Positions 33,218-40,844 of a DNA stretch of 64,000 nt are shown here, piece after piece. A program made the position numbers and the translations under genes. How positions within the stretch are numbered: the stretch's first letter is position 1; the number at the start of each line of letters is the position of its first letter. This DNA comes from Thiotrichaceae bacterium UBA4486 (GTDB lineage Bacteria; Pseudomonadota; Gammaproteobacteria; Eutrophobiales; Eutrophobiaceae), in assembly GCA_002389045.1 (NCBI GenBank), contig DGNS01000012.1:1-64000 (forward strand). The letters are read 5' to 3'. Under the pieces are notes generated by a model. That model saw only the letters and a program-made list of their open reading frames with translations, was not told the origin of the DNA and did no database searches.

Positions 33218-34300
33218 TCAGATGACGTCAATGACGCGTTCGGTTCTCTGCACGAGGCAGGTCAACAACGCCATACGGACAAAAACGGCGCCGCGCGCCT
33301 GGGAGAAATACCAGTTATGCGGAGTTTCATCGAGTTCGGTGCTGAGTTCGTCACCACGGGCGAGGGGATGCAATATGATCGCCGAGTCCTTGAGTTTCGA
33401 TTTGCCGGTCAGGCGGATCTTTTCCTGGAATGAGGTATAGGTATCGCCAATCCAGGCGATCGAATTGATGTATATGACATCCAGTTCGGGAACAAGTTTT
33501 TTCACCTTGGTGGTTTCATTGACATTCAGCCCGGCATTCCTCAGATGTTCCAGCTGACCCTTGTCAAAAACAGGATCGGTGCTGCCATCATGCATGACGA
33601 TGACTTCGGAGAACATGTGTGGAACCTTGGCAAATATCTTCAGCAGACTGCGTACGGTACGCATCTGGTTCGGCACACCGATAACACCGACCCGGATTTT
33701 CAGCTTGTCATCCACCTTTGAACTGGATAAATCCGGACGCCACTTCAGGATAGTATACAGATCAGCCATGGCCTGGGTCGGATGTTCATCGACTCCGTTA
33801 CCGGCATTGATGATCGGGATGCGCAATGACTTCACCATTTCGTACAGCGACTGATCGCTGCGATCACGCAGAACCACGCAATCCCCGTAATTGTTAAACA
33901 TCTCGCCCACATCATACAGGCTCTCACCCTTGGCGATCCCGGTCGTTGAGCGATCAGTAATGGACATGATGTCACCACCCAGGCGGTGCCAGGCGCTTTC
34001 GAAGGACAGCCGTGTACGCGTGCTCGGCTCATAAAACGCGCTGATCAGGATCTTGCCCTGCAAAGGCGTGCTGAAGCGTTCCGGGTTGCTTTCAAACTTT
34101 GCTGCAAGCCGGAATAACTGGCGCAATGTATTTTTATCGAACTGATCGGTCGACAGGATATGCTGGTTGGACAGGGGCTTCAGGTAATCACCATTCTCAA
34201 CCACCTTGCGCAGTAAGGCCTTGGGATGCGCATCACCGAATACATCAGGTTTTCTGCGCTCGAATACAGCCGCTTCTTTGAGTTCGTCCTCGATTACCAT
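33218..34300 (-). CDS. aspartate-carbamoyltransferase-like enzyme, altered substrate site
   Basis: A 360-residue carbamoyltransferase (ATCase fold) with a 45-residue N-terminal extension. The carbamoyl-phosphate site is intact: S93-T-R-T-R97 in YEPSTRTRLSF, KGE at 124-126, R145, H173-P-T-Q and R214. By contrast the residues that bind aspartate in E. coli ATCase (R229, Q231, in YMTRVQKER) correspond here to Ser280 and Ala282 (YINSIAWIG), and the HPLPR loop is HPLAR (311-315). So the amine acceptor may not be aspartate. No regulatory subunit (pyrI) or pyrC is nearby. Its start overlaps a small membrane-protein ORF by 7 bases. Confidence 0.85.
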   Translation of the reverse strand: MVIEDELKEAAVFERRKPDVFGDAHPKALLRKVVENGDYLKPLSNQHILSTDQFDKNTLRQLFRLAAKFESNPERFSTPLQGKILISAFYEPSTRTRLSFESAWHRLGGDIMSITDRSTTGIAKGESLYDVGEMFNNYGDCVVLRDRSDQSLYEMVKSLRIPIINAGNGVDEHPTQAMADLYTILKWRPDLSSSKVDDKLKIRVGVIGVPNQMRTVRSLLKIFAKVPHMFSEVIVMHDGSTDPVFDKGQLEHLRNAGLNVNETTKVKKLVPELDVIYINSIAWIGDTYTSFQEKIRLTGKSKLKDSAIILHPLARGDELSTELDETPHNWYFSQARGAVFVRMALLTCLVQRTERVIDVI

Positions 34301-34416
34301 AGCCTGTTGTTCCTCATGTCGCGAATTAAAAATGCCAGCATGATAACCGGCGAAATTACAGTGATTATCACTGCCCCATAAACCAGAAATGAAAACCACG
34401 GAAATGAAATTATCAT
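34294..34416 (-). CDS. 40-residue membrane peptide
   Basis: A small frame from ATG 34416 to TAA at 34294 encodes one strong membrane helix (FLVYGAVIITVISPVIMLAFL) with a basic C-terminus (RDMRNNRLW). AAGAGGTG lies 7 bases upstream as ribosome site. It starts inside the stop of the 32-residue ORF (ATGA) and its end overlaps the start of the carbamoyltransferase gene. The chained overlaps and the hydrophobic helix make it a likely real gene, perhaps a helper of the symporter. Confidence 0.6.
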   Translation of the reverse strand: MIISFPWFSFLVYGAVIITVISPVIMLAFLIRDMRNNRLW

Positions 34417-34511
34417 AACAGTACACCTCTTGCGGCGATGATGCCGTCACTTACGCCTGTGGCATGGGTTATGGCGACTACGCGATTGCTTGCGGGCAAC
34501 AGGGAGTTCAT
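34413..34511 (-). CDS. 32-residue ORF between symporter and membrane peptide
   Basis: ATG at 34511 overlaps the symporter stop by 4 bases (ATGA) and the frame ends at 34413, again overlapping the next ATG by 4. The peptide (MNSLLPASNRVVAITHATGV and 12 more) has no membrane segment or motif I know. Support is the unbroken overlap chain; it may serve mainly for translational coupling. Confidence 0.4.
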   Translation of the reverse strand: MNSLLPASNRVVAITHATGVSDGIIAARGVLL

Positions 34512-35926
34512 GACATTTTCTCCGGTTTTTCAAATGAGTACCGGCCCGGGGCTGCCATTCCCCAGGCAAGAATAACCAGCAATGACACGGCGCAGGACAC
34601 CAGTGCCGCGACGTAAAAGCCTATCTGGAAATAGGCGACCAGGCCCAGCAGGGTGCCGCTGATCATGGCTGCCGCGGCGGCGCGACCGGTGGCCCAGCGA
34701 AAATAGAGTCCGAACAGGATTGGCCAGATGGTACTGGCGACGAAGGCGCCGGTGAAGTGCAGTAATGACGCCAGTGTCGTGATCCTCGGCAGGCATAACA
34801 GCCAGGTTGCCAGCCCCAGGCCGATAATGATCCGGTTGTTCATACGATAGCAGTCTTCGTCCGTGGCCTGCTTGCGTATATGGCCCCGGTAAACGTCCTG
34901 GGTGATGAGGCTCGATGTTGCCGCCAGCAATGAGTCCAGGCTCGATGCCAGCGCGGAAAAAATGACAATAAACACGATGATTCCACCGACAGCACCGAGC
35001 ACATGGCCGACCACCAGCGGCCCGACCATATCCGCGGCGGGAACGGGGATGTCAAGAGCCGGCGCAGTCAGCGCGATGAAGCCGGCTACGACCGGGACCG
35101 GGATCCAGAACAGCCCGCCGAGCAGATAGGCTTTCGCGCCGATGCCTTCCGAAAAGGCGAAGGCGCGTGTCCACCAGACATTCGAATGAAAGATCTCGCC
35201 GACACCAAATATCAGGTTGTTGAAAAGAAACATGATAGCCGCGGGGAACAACAGGTTCAGCAGCATGGGGCGCTCTGTTTTTACGGCCTCGTAAATCGGC
35301 TCCAGACCGATGGAGTTGATGATCAGGATGGCAATTATGGCCACGCCAAGAACAATGATTATGGTTTGCACAAAGTCCGTGGCGATGACCACGCGCAAGC
35401 CGCCGAACAGCGTATAGACGACACAGGTAAACAGGATCACCGACATGCCCAGTTGATAGGAGAGGCCGCTGAGCGCGTTGACCAGGATGCCACCGGCCAT
35501 GCCCAGACTGATGAGCCAGCCAAAGGCATAGCAGAAGGAGATGATCAAAAATACCCGCCAGGCGAAATTACCGTAGCGTATACGGATGAAATCCCCGGAG
35601 GTAAATGCTTCCGGAAGCAGGCTGCGTATTCGCGTCGATAATGGTGCGAACAGCAACAGTCCGACGGCGCCCAGTGAATAACCCAGCATGCCCCAGACGC
35701 CGAGTTGATAGGTCAGCTGCGGCGCGGTCATGGTGGTGTTGCTGGTCACCCAGGTAGCCATGGCCGTGGCCACGGCCAGCGCCAGGCCGACGTTGCGGCC
35801 GGCTACCATGCTGTCGTTCAGGGTTTTATTTCTGCGCCCCAGGTAAACACCGAAGCCGATCCAGATCAGCGAAAACACGATCAGAATGATCAGTGCGGTA
35901 ACGGGAGTGAGAGCCTGGGAAGTCAT
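34508..35926 (-). CDS. sodium:solute symporter family transporter
   Basis: A 472-residue inner-membrane protein with about 13 helices in the SSS (LeuT-like) fold. Family hallmarks: GRRNKTLNDSMVAGRN at the start, ATWVTSNTTMTAP (helix 1-2 sodium site), YTLFGGLRVVIATDFVQ and SALASSLDSLLAATSSL (helix 8, second sodium site). The overall pattern is closest to the urea/polyamine (DUR3-like) branch in my judgement, which would fit the ureido chemistry of the neighbours, but substrate is unproven. Confidence 0.85.
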   Translation of the reverse strand: MTSQALTPVTALIILIVFSLIWIGFGVYLGRRNKTLNDSMVAGRNVGLALAVATAMATWVTSNTTMTAPQLTYQLGVWGMLGYSLGAVGLLLFAPLSTRIRSLLPEAFTSGDFIRIRYGNFAWRVFLIISFCYAFGWLISLGMAGGILVNALSGLSYQLGMSVILFTCVVYTLFGGLRVVIATDFVQTIIIVLGVAIIAILIINSIGLEPIYEAVKTERPMLLNLLFPAAIMFLFNNLIFGVGEIFHSNVWWTRAFAFSEGIGAKAYLLGGLFWIPVPVVAGFIALTAPALDIPVPAADMVGPLVVGHVLGAVGGIIVFIVIFSALASSLDSLLAATSSLITQDVYRGHIRKQATDEDCYRMNNRIIIGLGLATWLLCLPRITTLASLLHFTGAFVASTIWPILFGLYFRWATGRAAAAAMISGTLLGLVAYFQIGFYVAALVSCAVSLLVILAWGMAAPGRYSFEKPEKMS

Positions 35927-35944
35927 GCACGGTTGCCGACCGGC

Positions 35945-36379
35945 TTACGCCGGCTGCACTCCGGTCTTTTTATGGCCAATGTACAGGGAGACCACCAGTA
36001 CCATGAACAGCACGAGTCCGAGACTGAAGAACATAAACGCCCTCGGCAACGGATGGTGATCGACTTCCACTTTCAGTGTCTCGCTCCAGCGGCCATCGGC
36101 GCCCTTGATGCGGTAATAATAGACTCCGTTTTCAAGGCCGGTCCGGGTATAGCTGCTAACCCCGGATAACAACCAGCGATCAGGACTGGTAAATTCGGCG
36201 GCGGCGGATTCTTCCAGCACTGCCTCATGATCGCCGGGATTGTCCCAGGACAGCACGAAGTACCCGGCCGTGGCCCGATCGGTATTCACAGAGAGGTCCA
36301 GTGCCTGCGCGGAAGTCAGGAATACAAGACAGCAGGCACAAACAAGATAACAATGGTTATGATTGATTCGAAAAATAAT
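35945..36379 (-). CDS. fibronectin-III-like membrane-anchored protein, unusual start
   Basis: A single FN3-like beta domain (GYFVLSWDNPGD through GVYYYRIKGADGRWS) followed by one membrane helix (AFMFFSLGLVLFMVLVVSLYIG). The first standard start is GTG at 36289, but in-frame upstream there is a good signal peptide (YLVCACCLVFLTSAQA) that would require an ATT start at 36379 or similar; no ATG, GTG or TTG lies between it and the upstream stop. Either a non-standard start or a mutation. Ends 18 bases before the symporter gene, first gene of the operon. Confidence 0.6.
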   Translation of the reverse strand: MIFRINHNHCYLVCACCLVFLTSAQALDLSVNTDRATAGYFVLSWDNPGDHEAVLEESAAAEFTSPDRWLLSGVSSYTRTGLENGVYYYRIKGADGRWSETLKVEVDHHPLPRAFMFFSLGLVLFMVLVVSLYIGHKKTGVQPA

Positions 36380-36481
36380 GATTCGTTGCTTTAATCAAGC
36401 ATTTTCAGTTGAACGGGCATATTTTATCATGTTGACGTTGTTATTAAAACTTGACCATGGAAAACAGGGTGTTTTCCCGGG

Positions 36482-36506
36482 GAATTGCAGCAATTTGCTG
36501 CAATTC
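36482..36506 (+). promoter_or_regulatory. 25-base perfect palindrome, possible operator
   Basis: GAATTGCAGCAA and TTGCTGCAATTC are perfect complements with a single central T. The site lies in the 180-base space between the divergent FN3/symporter operon and the DsbA-family gene, 53 bases before the latter. Length and symmetry fit a dimeric regulator's operator better than a terminator, since no T-run follows. Confidence 0.5.
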
Positions 36507-36558
36507 ATGAACCATTCTTCATCGGGTAATACCGGTAAAAACGGGAGAGAACCGTCTC

Positions 36559-37176
36559 ATGAGCACCCGACTGGTTTATGTTCATGATCCCATGTGCAGC
36601 TGGTGCTGGGCATTCCGACCTGTGTACGATCAACTGCTGGAGCAATTGCCTGCAGGGATCCGGTTACAACGCCTGCTCGGGGGGTTGGCGCCGGATACCG
36701 ATGAACCCATGCCGCAAAGCCTGCGTGATTATGTGCAAAATCACTGGCGCACCATTCAGTCCATGGTCCCTGGAACACTGTTCAATTTCGATTTCTGGAC
36801 ATTGTGTCAGCCGCGACGCGCCACCTGGCCGGCCTGTCGCGCCGTTATCGCGGCGCGAAAACAGGGTGATGATTACGATGACAGAATGACCCACGCCATT
36901 CAGCACGCCTACTATCTCGAAGCACGCAATCCCTCGGAACACGCGACGCTGATTGAACTGGCGGGTGAGAGCGATCTTGATGTGCGGCAATTTGCATCCG
37001 ACCTCGTCGATCCGCAAACCTCTCAGCAACTGGAGACTGAAATTGCAACGACCCGACACCTCGGCCTCGTTCGTTTTCCTTCACTGGCGTTGTACCTGAA
37101 CGATGCTGTCATACCCGTGCCTGTCAACTACCGCGATTGCCGGCCCATGCTGGAAATCATTAACGGTTATCTGTGA
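36559..37176 (+). CDS. DsbA-family thiol oxidoreductase (FrnE/YwbO-like)
   Basis: A 205-residue cytosolic thioredoxin-fold protein with active-site CSWC (residues 13-16, PMCSWCWAF) and a cis-Pro region at RFPSLALY. It lacks a signal peptide, unlike periplasmic DsbA. Such proteins reduce or isomerise disulfides or act as hydroxychromene-carboxylate-isomerase-like enzymes. Overlaps the convergent dehydrogenase gene end by 10 bases. Confidence 0.85.
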   Translation: MSTRLVYVHDPMCSWCWAFRPVYDQLLEQLPAGIRLQRLLGGLAPDTDEPMPQSLRDYVQNHWRTIQSMVPGTLFNFDFWTLCQPRRATWPACRAVIAARKQGDDYDDRMTHAIQHAYYLEARNPSEHATLIELAGESDLDVRQFASDLVDPQTSQQLETEIATTRHLGLVRFPSLALYLNDAVIPVPVNYRDCRPMLEIINGYL

Positions 37177-38162
37177 GCCCGCTGCATTGATCTGTGCGCT
37201 GGAACGCTCCAGACAAAGCGTCCGTTGTCCAGAAAACCCGTTAACTGCCGGACAGTTTGTTCAGCCTTGCGTGCCGTGGCCTCGGCAGTGTTGAAGGCAT
37301 TATGCGGCGTCAGGATCACGTTGGGGTGTTGCTCCAACGCCTGCACTGTGCGTGCAGCCGCACCGGTACCCGCCTGTTCCCGCAGTTCACAAGCCAGTTC
37401 TGCCTCGTTGTCGAACACATCCAGACCGACCCCGCCGAGGCGACCATTGCGCAACGCGGCCAGCAATACGTCGTGCGGCGACATCTCGCCGCGGGCGATA
37501 TTGATGAAGATACATCCCGGTTTGACAGCATCGAAAAACGCCTGATCGAAGAAGGCATGATTATCGGCGGTCAGATTCATGGCGCAGACGATAACGTCAT
37601 AGCAGGATACATCCGCGCCCGCCTCAACATATTCAATAGCGGAGTGCCTGTGTTCGATGTCCATACCCTGCACATGCATGCCCAGCGCGCCACCCAGCCG
37701 TGCAACCTCGACACCGATGTGACCCACACCCACCACCAGCAGGCGCTTGCCCTTTAGTTCACTGCCGGTAATGCCGCTGCGACTGAAAGACGACATGTTA
37801 TTCATGGCCGCGGGCAGTTTTTTCAACAACGCTGTCCATAACAACATGGCGTGCTCGGCCACCGAGCGTGCGCAATACTCCGGCAGATAACCGATTTGCA
37901 AATTCATATCGATGAAGGCAACGAGGTGATCGTAGCCGGTGCTGCGCGTCAACAGGGCATCCAGTTGTTGCGCCCAGTGCGCGGGAAGGATTGACTGCGT
38001 GCGTATGGAAATGATACGAGCGGGCGGGTCGGTATGGCCGCTTTCCTGGATCGTGTTTTCATAAAAGCGGATGCCGGACTTTGCCGGCCATTGCCTGCGT
38101 ATGGCCTCTTCCTCCTCGGCGAATACCTCATAGAAAACCACATCACGAGCGGCCGGAGTCAT
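37167..38162 (-). CDS. D-isomer-specific 2-hydroxyacid dehydrogenase
   Basis: A 331-residue NAD(P)-dependent dehydrogenase. Rossmann loop VGVGHIG, catalytic Arg in INIARGE, acid in FDNEAEL, and His in LTPHNAFNT. The N-terminal substrate domain (residues 1-105) is divergent. Reduces 2-keto acids to D-2-hydroxy acids. It lies 8 bases after ggt on the same strand, suggesting one transcript. Confidence 0.88.
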   Translation of the reverse strand: MTPAARDVVFYEVFAEEEEAIRRQWPAKSGIRFYENTIQESGHTDPPARIISIRTQSILPAHWAQQLDALLTRSTGYDHLVAFIDMNLQIGYLPEYCARSVAEHAMLLWTALLKKLPAAMNNMSSFSRSGITGSELKGKRLLVVGVGHIGVEVARLGGALGMHVQGMDIEHRHSAIEYVEAGADVSCYDVIVCAMNLTADNHAFFDQAFFDAVKPGCIFINIARGEMSPHDVLLAALRNGRLGGVGLDVFDNEAELACELREQAGTGAAARTVQALEQHPNVILTPHNAFNTAEATARKAEQTVRQLTGFLDNGRFVWSVPAHRSMQRAHR

Positions 38163-38170
38163 GAAACGGA

Positions 38171-39847
38171 TCAGTGCAGGGTGATGGTGGTTTTACCTTC
38201 GCCGCGGGGATCGCTGGCACCGACGAGCAGGTTTTTAGGTTTGTACCAGAGCAGCGCCTGCATGTTGCCGTACTGACGATCCTTTTCCTCCAGTTGATGT
38301 CCCCGTTGTTTCAGCCCGGCCTGTTCTTTAGGCGTTAACCCGCCCTTTTCAAACTGGACTTTATCAGGCAGATACTGGTGATGGTAACGGGGCAGGGATA
38401 CCCACGAGGCGGGCTGCCTGCGCTCGGCAAAATCGAGCACCCCCAGCAACACCATGCTGATAATGCGGCTGCCGCCCGGTGTGCCGATGATGCCGAGTCG
38501 ATCCCCGGTTTCCATGAAAGTCGGGGTCATGCTCGACAGCGGGCGTTTGCCGGGCGCTATTAAATTGGCGTTTTCACCCACCAGGCCATAGGCGTTGGGT
38601 GTATTCGGCTTGCTTGAAAAGTCGTCCATCTCGTTATTCAGCACCACGCCCGTTCCCGGCGCCACGAACCCCGAACCGAAAGGCAGATTGATGCTCAACG
38701 TCGCCGCGACCCGGTTACCGTCCTTGTCAATGACGGAAAAGTGCGTGGTCGAGGTGCCGGTCTGATCCAGTTCAAAATCGCCCATCGATTCACTGTCAGT
38801 GGCTCTCTCGGGATCGATGCTGAGTGCCAGGCCTTCCAGGTATTCGGGGTTCAGCATCCTTCGCAGCGGGATCTCGACAAAATCCGGATCGCCGAGGTAA
38901 ACGGCGCGGTCGCGGTAGGCGCGGCGCATGGACTCGATGACTATGTGTTTGCGTTCCACCGCATTCATTGGTTGCAGGTCAAAATGTTCCAGCATGCCCA
39001 GGATCTGCGCCAGGACAATGCCGCCGGAAGACGGCGGTGGCGCCGAAATAATACGGATATCACGGTAACAACTGGTCACCGGACGGCGTTCGATGACACC
39101 GTAATCACCCAGATCGTCAAGACTCCAGATACCGCCATGCTCACGTACGCCGCTGACCAGCTGTTCGGCCACGGGTCCCCGGTAGAAACCGTCCCGGCCC
39201 TGTTCGGCCAGCTGCGTCAGTACCGCGGCCAGATCCGGCTGTACGATACGGTGTCCCACTTGCGGCATCTGACCGTTATTGAGAAAAATACCGCTGCCGT
39301 AAGCCCAGCGCCGCATGACATCCTGCCGGTAGGCAACGAGTTTTTGGTAATGCCTACTGACGTCAAATCCGTTATTTGCCAGGCGAATGGCCGGCGCCAG
39401 GGATGCCTGCAAGGACAGTTTGCCGTAGTGGCGGGCCAGGTGATCCAGCGCCGCCGGCGTCCCGGGGATGCCGGCGGCCAGCGGTCCGTTCAGCGAACGT
39501 TCGCGTACAGGATTGCCGCCGGCATCGAGGTACATGTCCCGGTGCGCTGCCGCCGGCGCGGTCTCCCGTCCATCGATCATGACTTCCTTCTGATCCGAGA
39601 CACGATGCAACAGCCAGAAGCCGCCGCCACCGAGTCCGGATGCATAGGGTTCGACTACGGCAAGAGCGGCGCTGACGGCAACGGCGGCATCGAATGCATT
39701 GCCGCCTTTTTTCAGAATTTCGATACCGGCATCCGTGGCCAGCGGATGAGCCGTGGCCACGCCGGCCTGTCCGGGCCCGGCGGCCCGGGCGGGGGAGACA
39801 AGCAGCAACAGTATCAGGGCAAATACCGGTATTGATGTATTGTTCAT
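38171..39847 (-). CDS. ggt: gamma-glutamyltransferase
   Basis: A 558-residue secreted Ntn hydrolase. A signal peptide (residues 1-22), the large subunit with GLGGGGFW and MIDGRETAP, and the autocleavage site before Thr (around residue 370) in TGTSTTHFSVID. The small subunit has LNNEMDDFSS and PLSSMTPT. Cleaves glutathione or transfers its gamma-glutamyl group in the periplasm. Linked in function to the cyclotransferase-like gene at 17050, though far apart. Confidence 0.95.
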   Translation of the reverse strand: MNNTSIPVFALILLLLVSPARAAGPGQAGVATAHPLATDAGIEILKKGGNAFDAAVAVSAALAVVEPYASGLGGGGFWLLHRVSDQKEVMIDGRETAPAAAHRDMYLDAGGNPVRERSLNGPLAAGIPGTPAALDHLARHYGKLSLQASLAPAIRLANNGFDVSRHYQKLVAYRQDVMRRWAYGSGIFLNNGQMPQVGHRIVQPDLAAVLTQLAEQGRDGFYRGPVAEQLVSGVREHGGIWSLDDLGDYGVIERRPVTSCYRDIRIISAPPPSSGGIVLAQILGMLEHFDLQPMNAVERKHIVIESMRRAYRDRAVYLGDPDFVEIPLRRMLNPEYLEGLALSIDPERATDSESMGDFELDQTGTSTTHFSVIDKDGNRVAATLSINLPFGSGFVAPGTGVVLNNEMDDFSSKPNTPNAYGLVGENANLIAPGKRPLSSMTPTFMETGDRLGIIGTPGGSRIISMVLLGVLDFAERRQPASWVSLPRYHHQYLPDKVQFEKGGLTPKEQAGLKQRGHQLEEKDRQYGNMQALLWYKPKNLLVGASDPRGEGKTTITLH

Positions 39848-39861
39848 AAGACAGACAAGGG

Positions 39862-40110
39862 TTACGACCGTGTCAGCATCAGGTACTTTTGCTGCAATTC
39901 TTCCATTGATTCATGCCAGTGGGGGTGCAACGGTATGCAGTCAACCGGGCATACCTCCACGCACTGGGGGGTATCGTAATGACCGACACACTGGGTGCAG
40001 CGTTGCGGATCGATTTCATAATGTTCGCTGCCCTCGAAGATGGCCTCGTTGGGACACTCGGTTTCACATACATCGCAGTTGATGCATTCATCGGTAATCA
40101 TCAGGGCCAT
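39862..40110 (-). CDS. YfhL-family 4Fe-4S ferredoxin
   Basis: An 82-residue ferredoxin with two 4Fe-4S cluster motifs: CINCDVCETECP and CTQCVGHYDTPQCVEVCP (the second with the eight-residue insert of the YfhL/FdxA-like type), and a C-terminal helix. Carries electrons at low potential. It is 18 bases from coaD and 14 from ggt, same strand; the coaD-ferredoxin pairing is common in gammaproteobacteria. Confidence 0.92.
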   Translation of the reverse strand: MALMITDECINCDVCETECPNEAIFEGSEHYEIDPQRCTQCVGHYDTPQCVEVCPVDCIPLHPHWHESMEELQQKYLMLTRS

Positions 40111-40128
40111 CGCAGCCTCATACTCCCG

Positions 40129-40632
40129 TTACCCGTTACCTGTGTTATCCCTGAGGCGATGTATCAACGCGGTGTTGACATCCGGATGCACAAAGGGACT
40201 GACATCACCGCCCAGCGAGGCGATCTCACGAACCAGGCTTGATGACAGACAGCCCAGGTGGTCGGCAGGCGTCAGAAACACGGTTTCAGCTTCGGGATAC
40301 AGTTTGTTATTCATGCCGGCCATCTGGAATTCATAATCAAAATCCGATACTGCGCGTAAGCCGCGAATGATCACCCGCGCCTGTTGTTCCCTGGCGAAAT
40401 CTGTAACCAGTGTATTGAAGCTTTCCGCCCCGGCATTGGCAATATCGGCGATCGCCGTATTGAGCATATCCACGCGTTCGGAGGTCGTGAAACAGGTGGA
40501 TTTTCTGGTGCTGCGATTGTCTGCCACGGCCACGATCACTTTATCAAACAGTGTGCTGGCCCTGAGGATTATGTCGTAATGACCGTTGGTCACAGGGTCA
40601 AATGTTCCGGGATAAATAGCCGTAATGTTCAT
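40129..40632 (-). CDS. coaD: phosphopantetheine adenylyltransferase
   Basis: A 167-residue nucleotidyltransferase of CoA synthesis. The T/HxGH motif is in YPGTFDPVTNGH; AVADNRSTRKS and RGLRAVSDFDYEFQM complete the active site, and SSSLVREIA follows. Normal length. It makes dephospho-CoA from 4'-phosphopantetheine and ATP. The start faces the diguanylate cyclase gene across a 210-base promoter region. Confidence 0.96.
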   Translation of the reverse strand: MNITAIYPGTFDPVTNGHYDIILRASTLFDKVIVAVADNRSTRKSTCFTTSERVDMLNTAIADIANAGAESFNTLVTDFAREQQARVIIRGLRAVSDFDYEFQMAGMNNKLYPEAETVFLTPADHLGCLSSSLVREIASLGGDVSPFVHPDVNTALIHRLRDNTGNG

Positions 40633-40844
40633 TGTGCTTTCGCTTCAGTATTAATCGGGCCGCGAGGATTTCGTATGCGTTTCGGTTATTGTTTCATTCT
40701 AGAGTAATGAGCGGAGTTTGACATCCCTTTGCAGGTCACATTCGAGTCAGGTTTCTATCGCCGCCGATCTTGACAATTCCGGACTTGCTGTAATTGAATA
40801 CGATCGGGCATGCCGTTGCCAGATAGTGCTTGTCACTATGATTA

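Noticed and set aside
38741..39835. 364-codon open frame on the + strand
   Set aside because: Antisense to gamma-glutamyltransferase; no motif, composition typical of a shadow frame.
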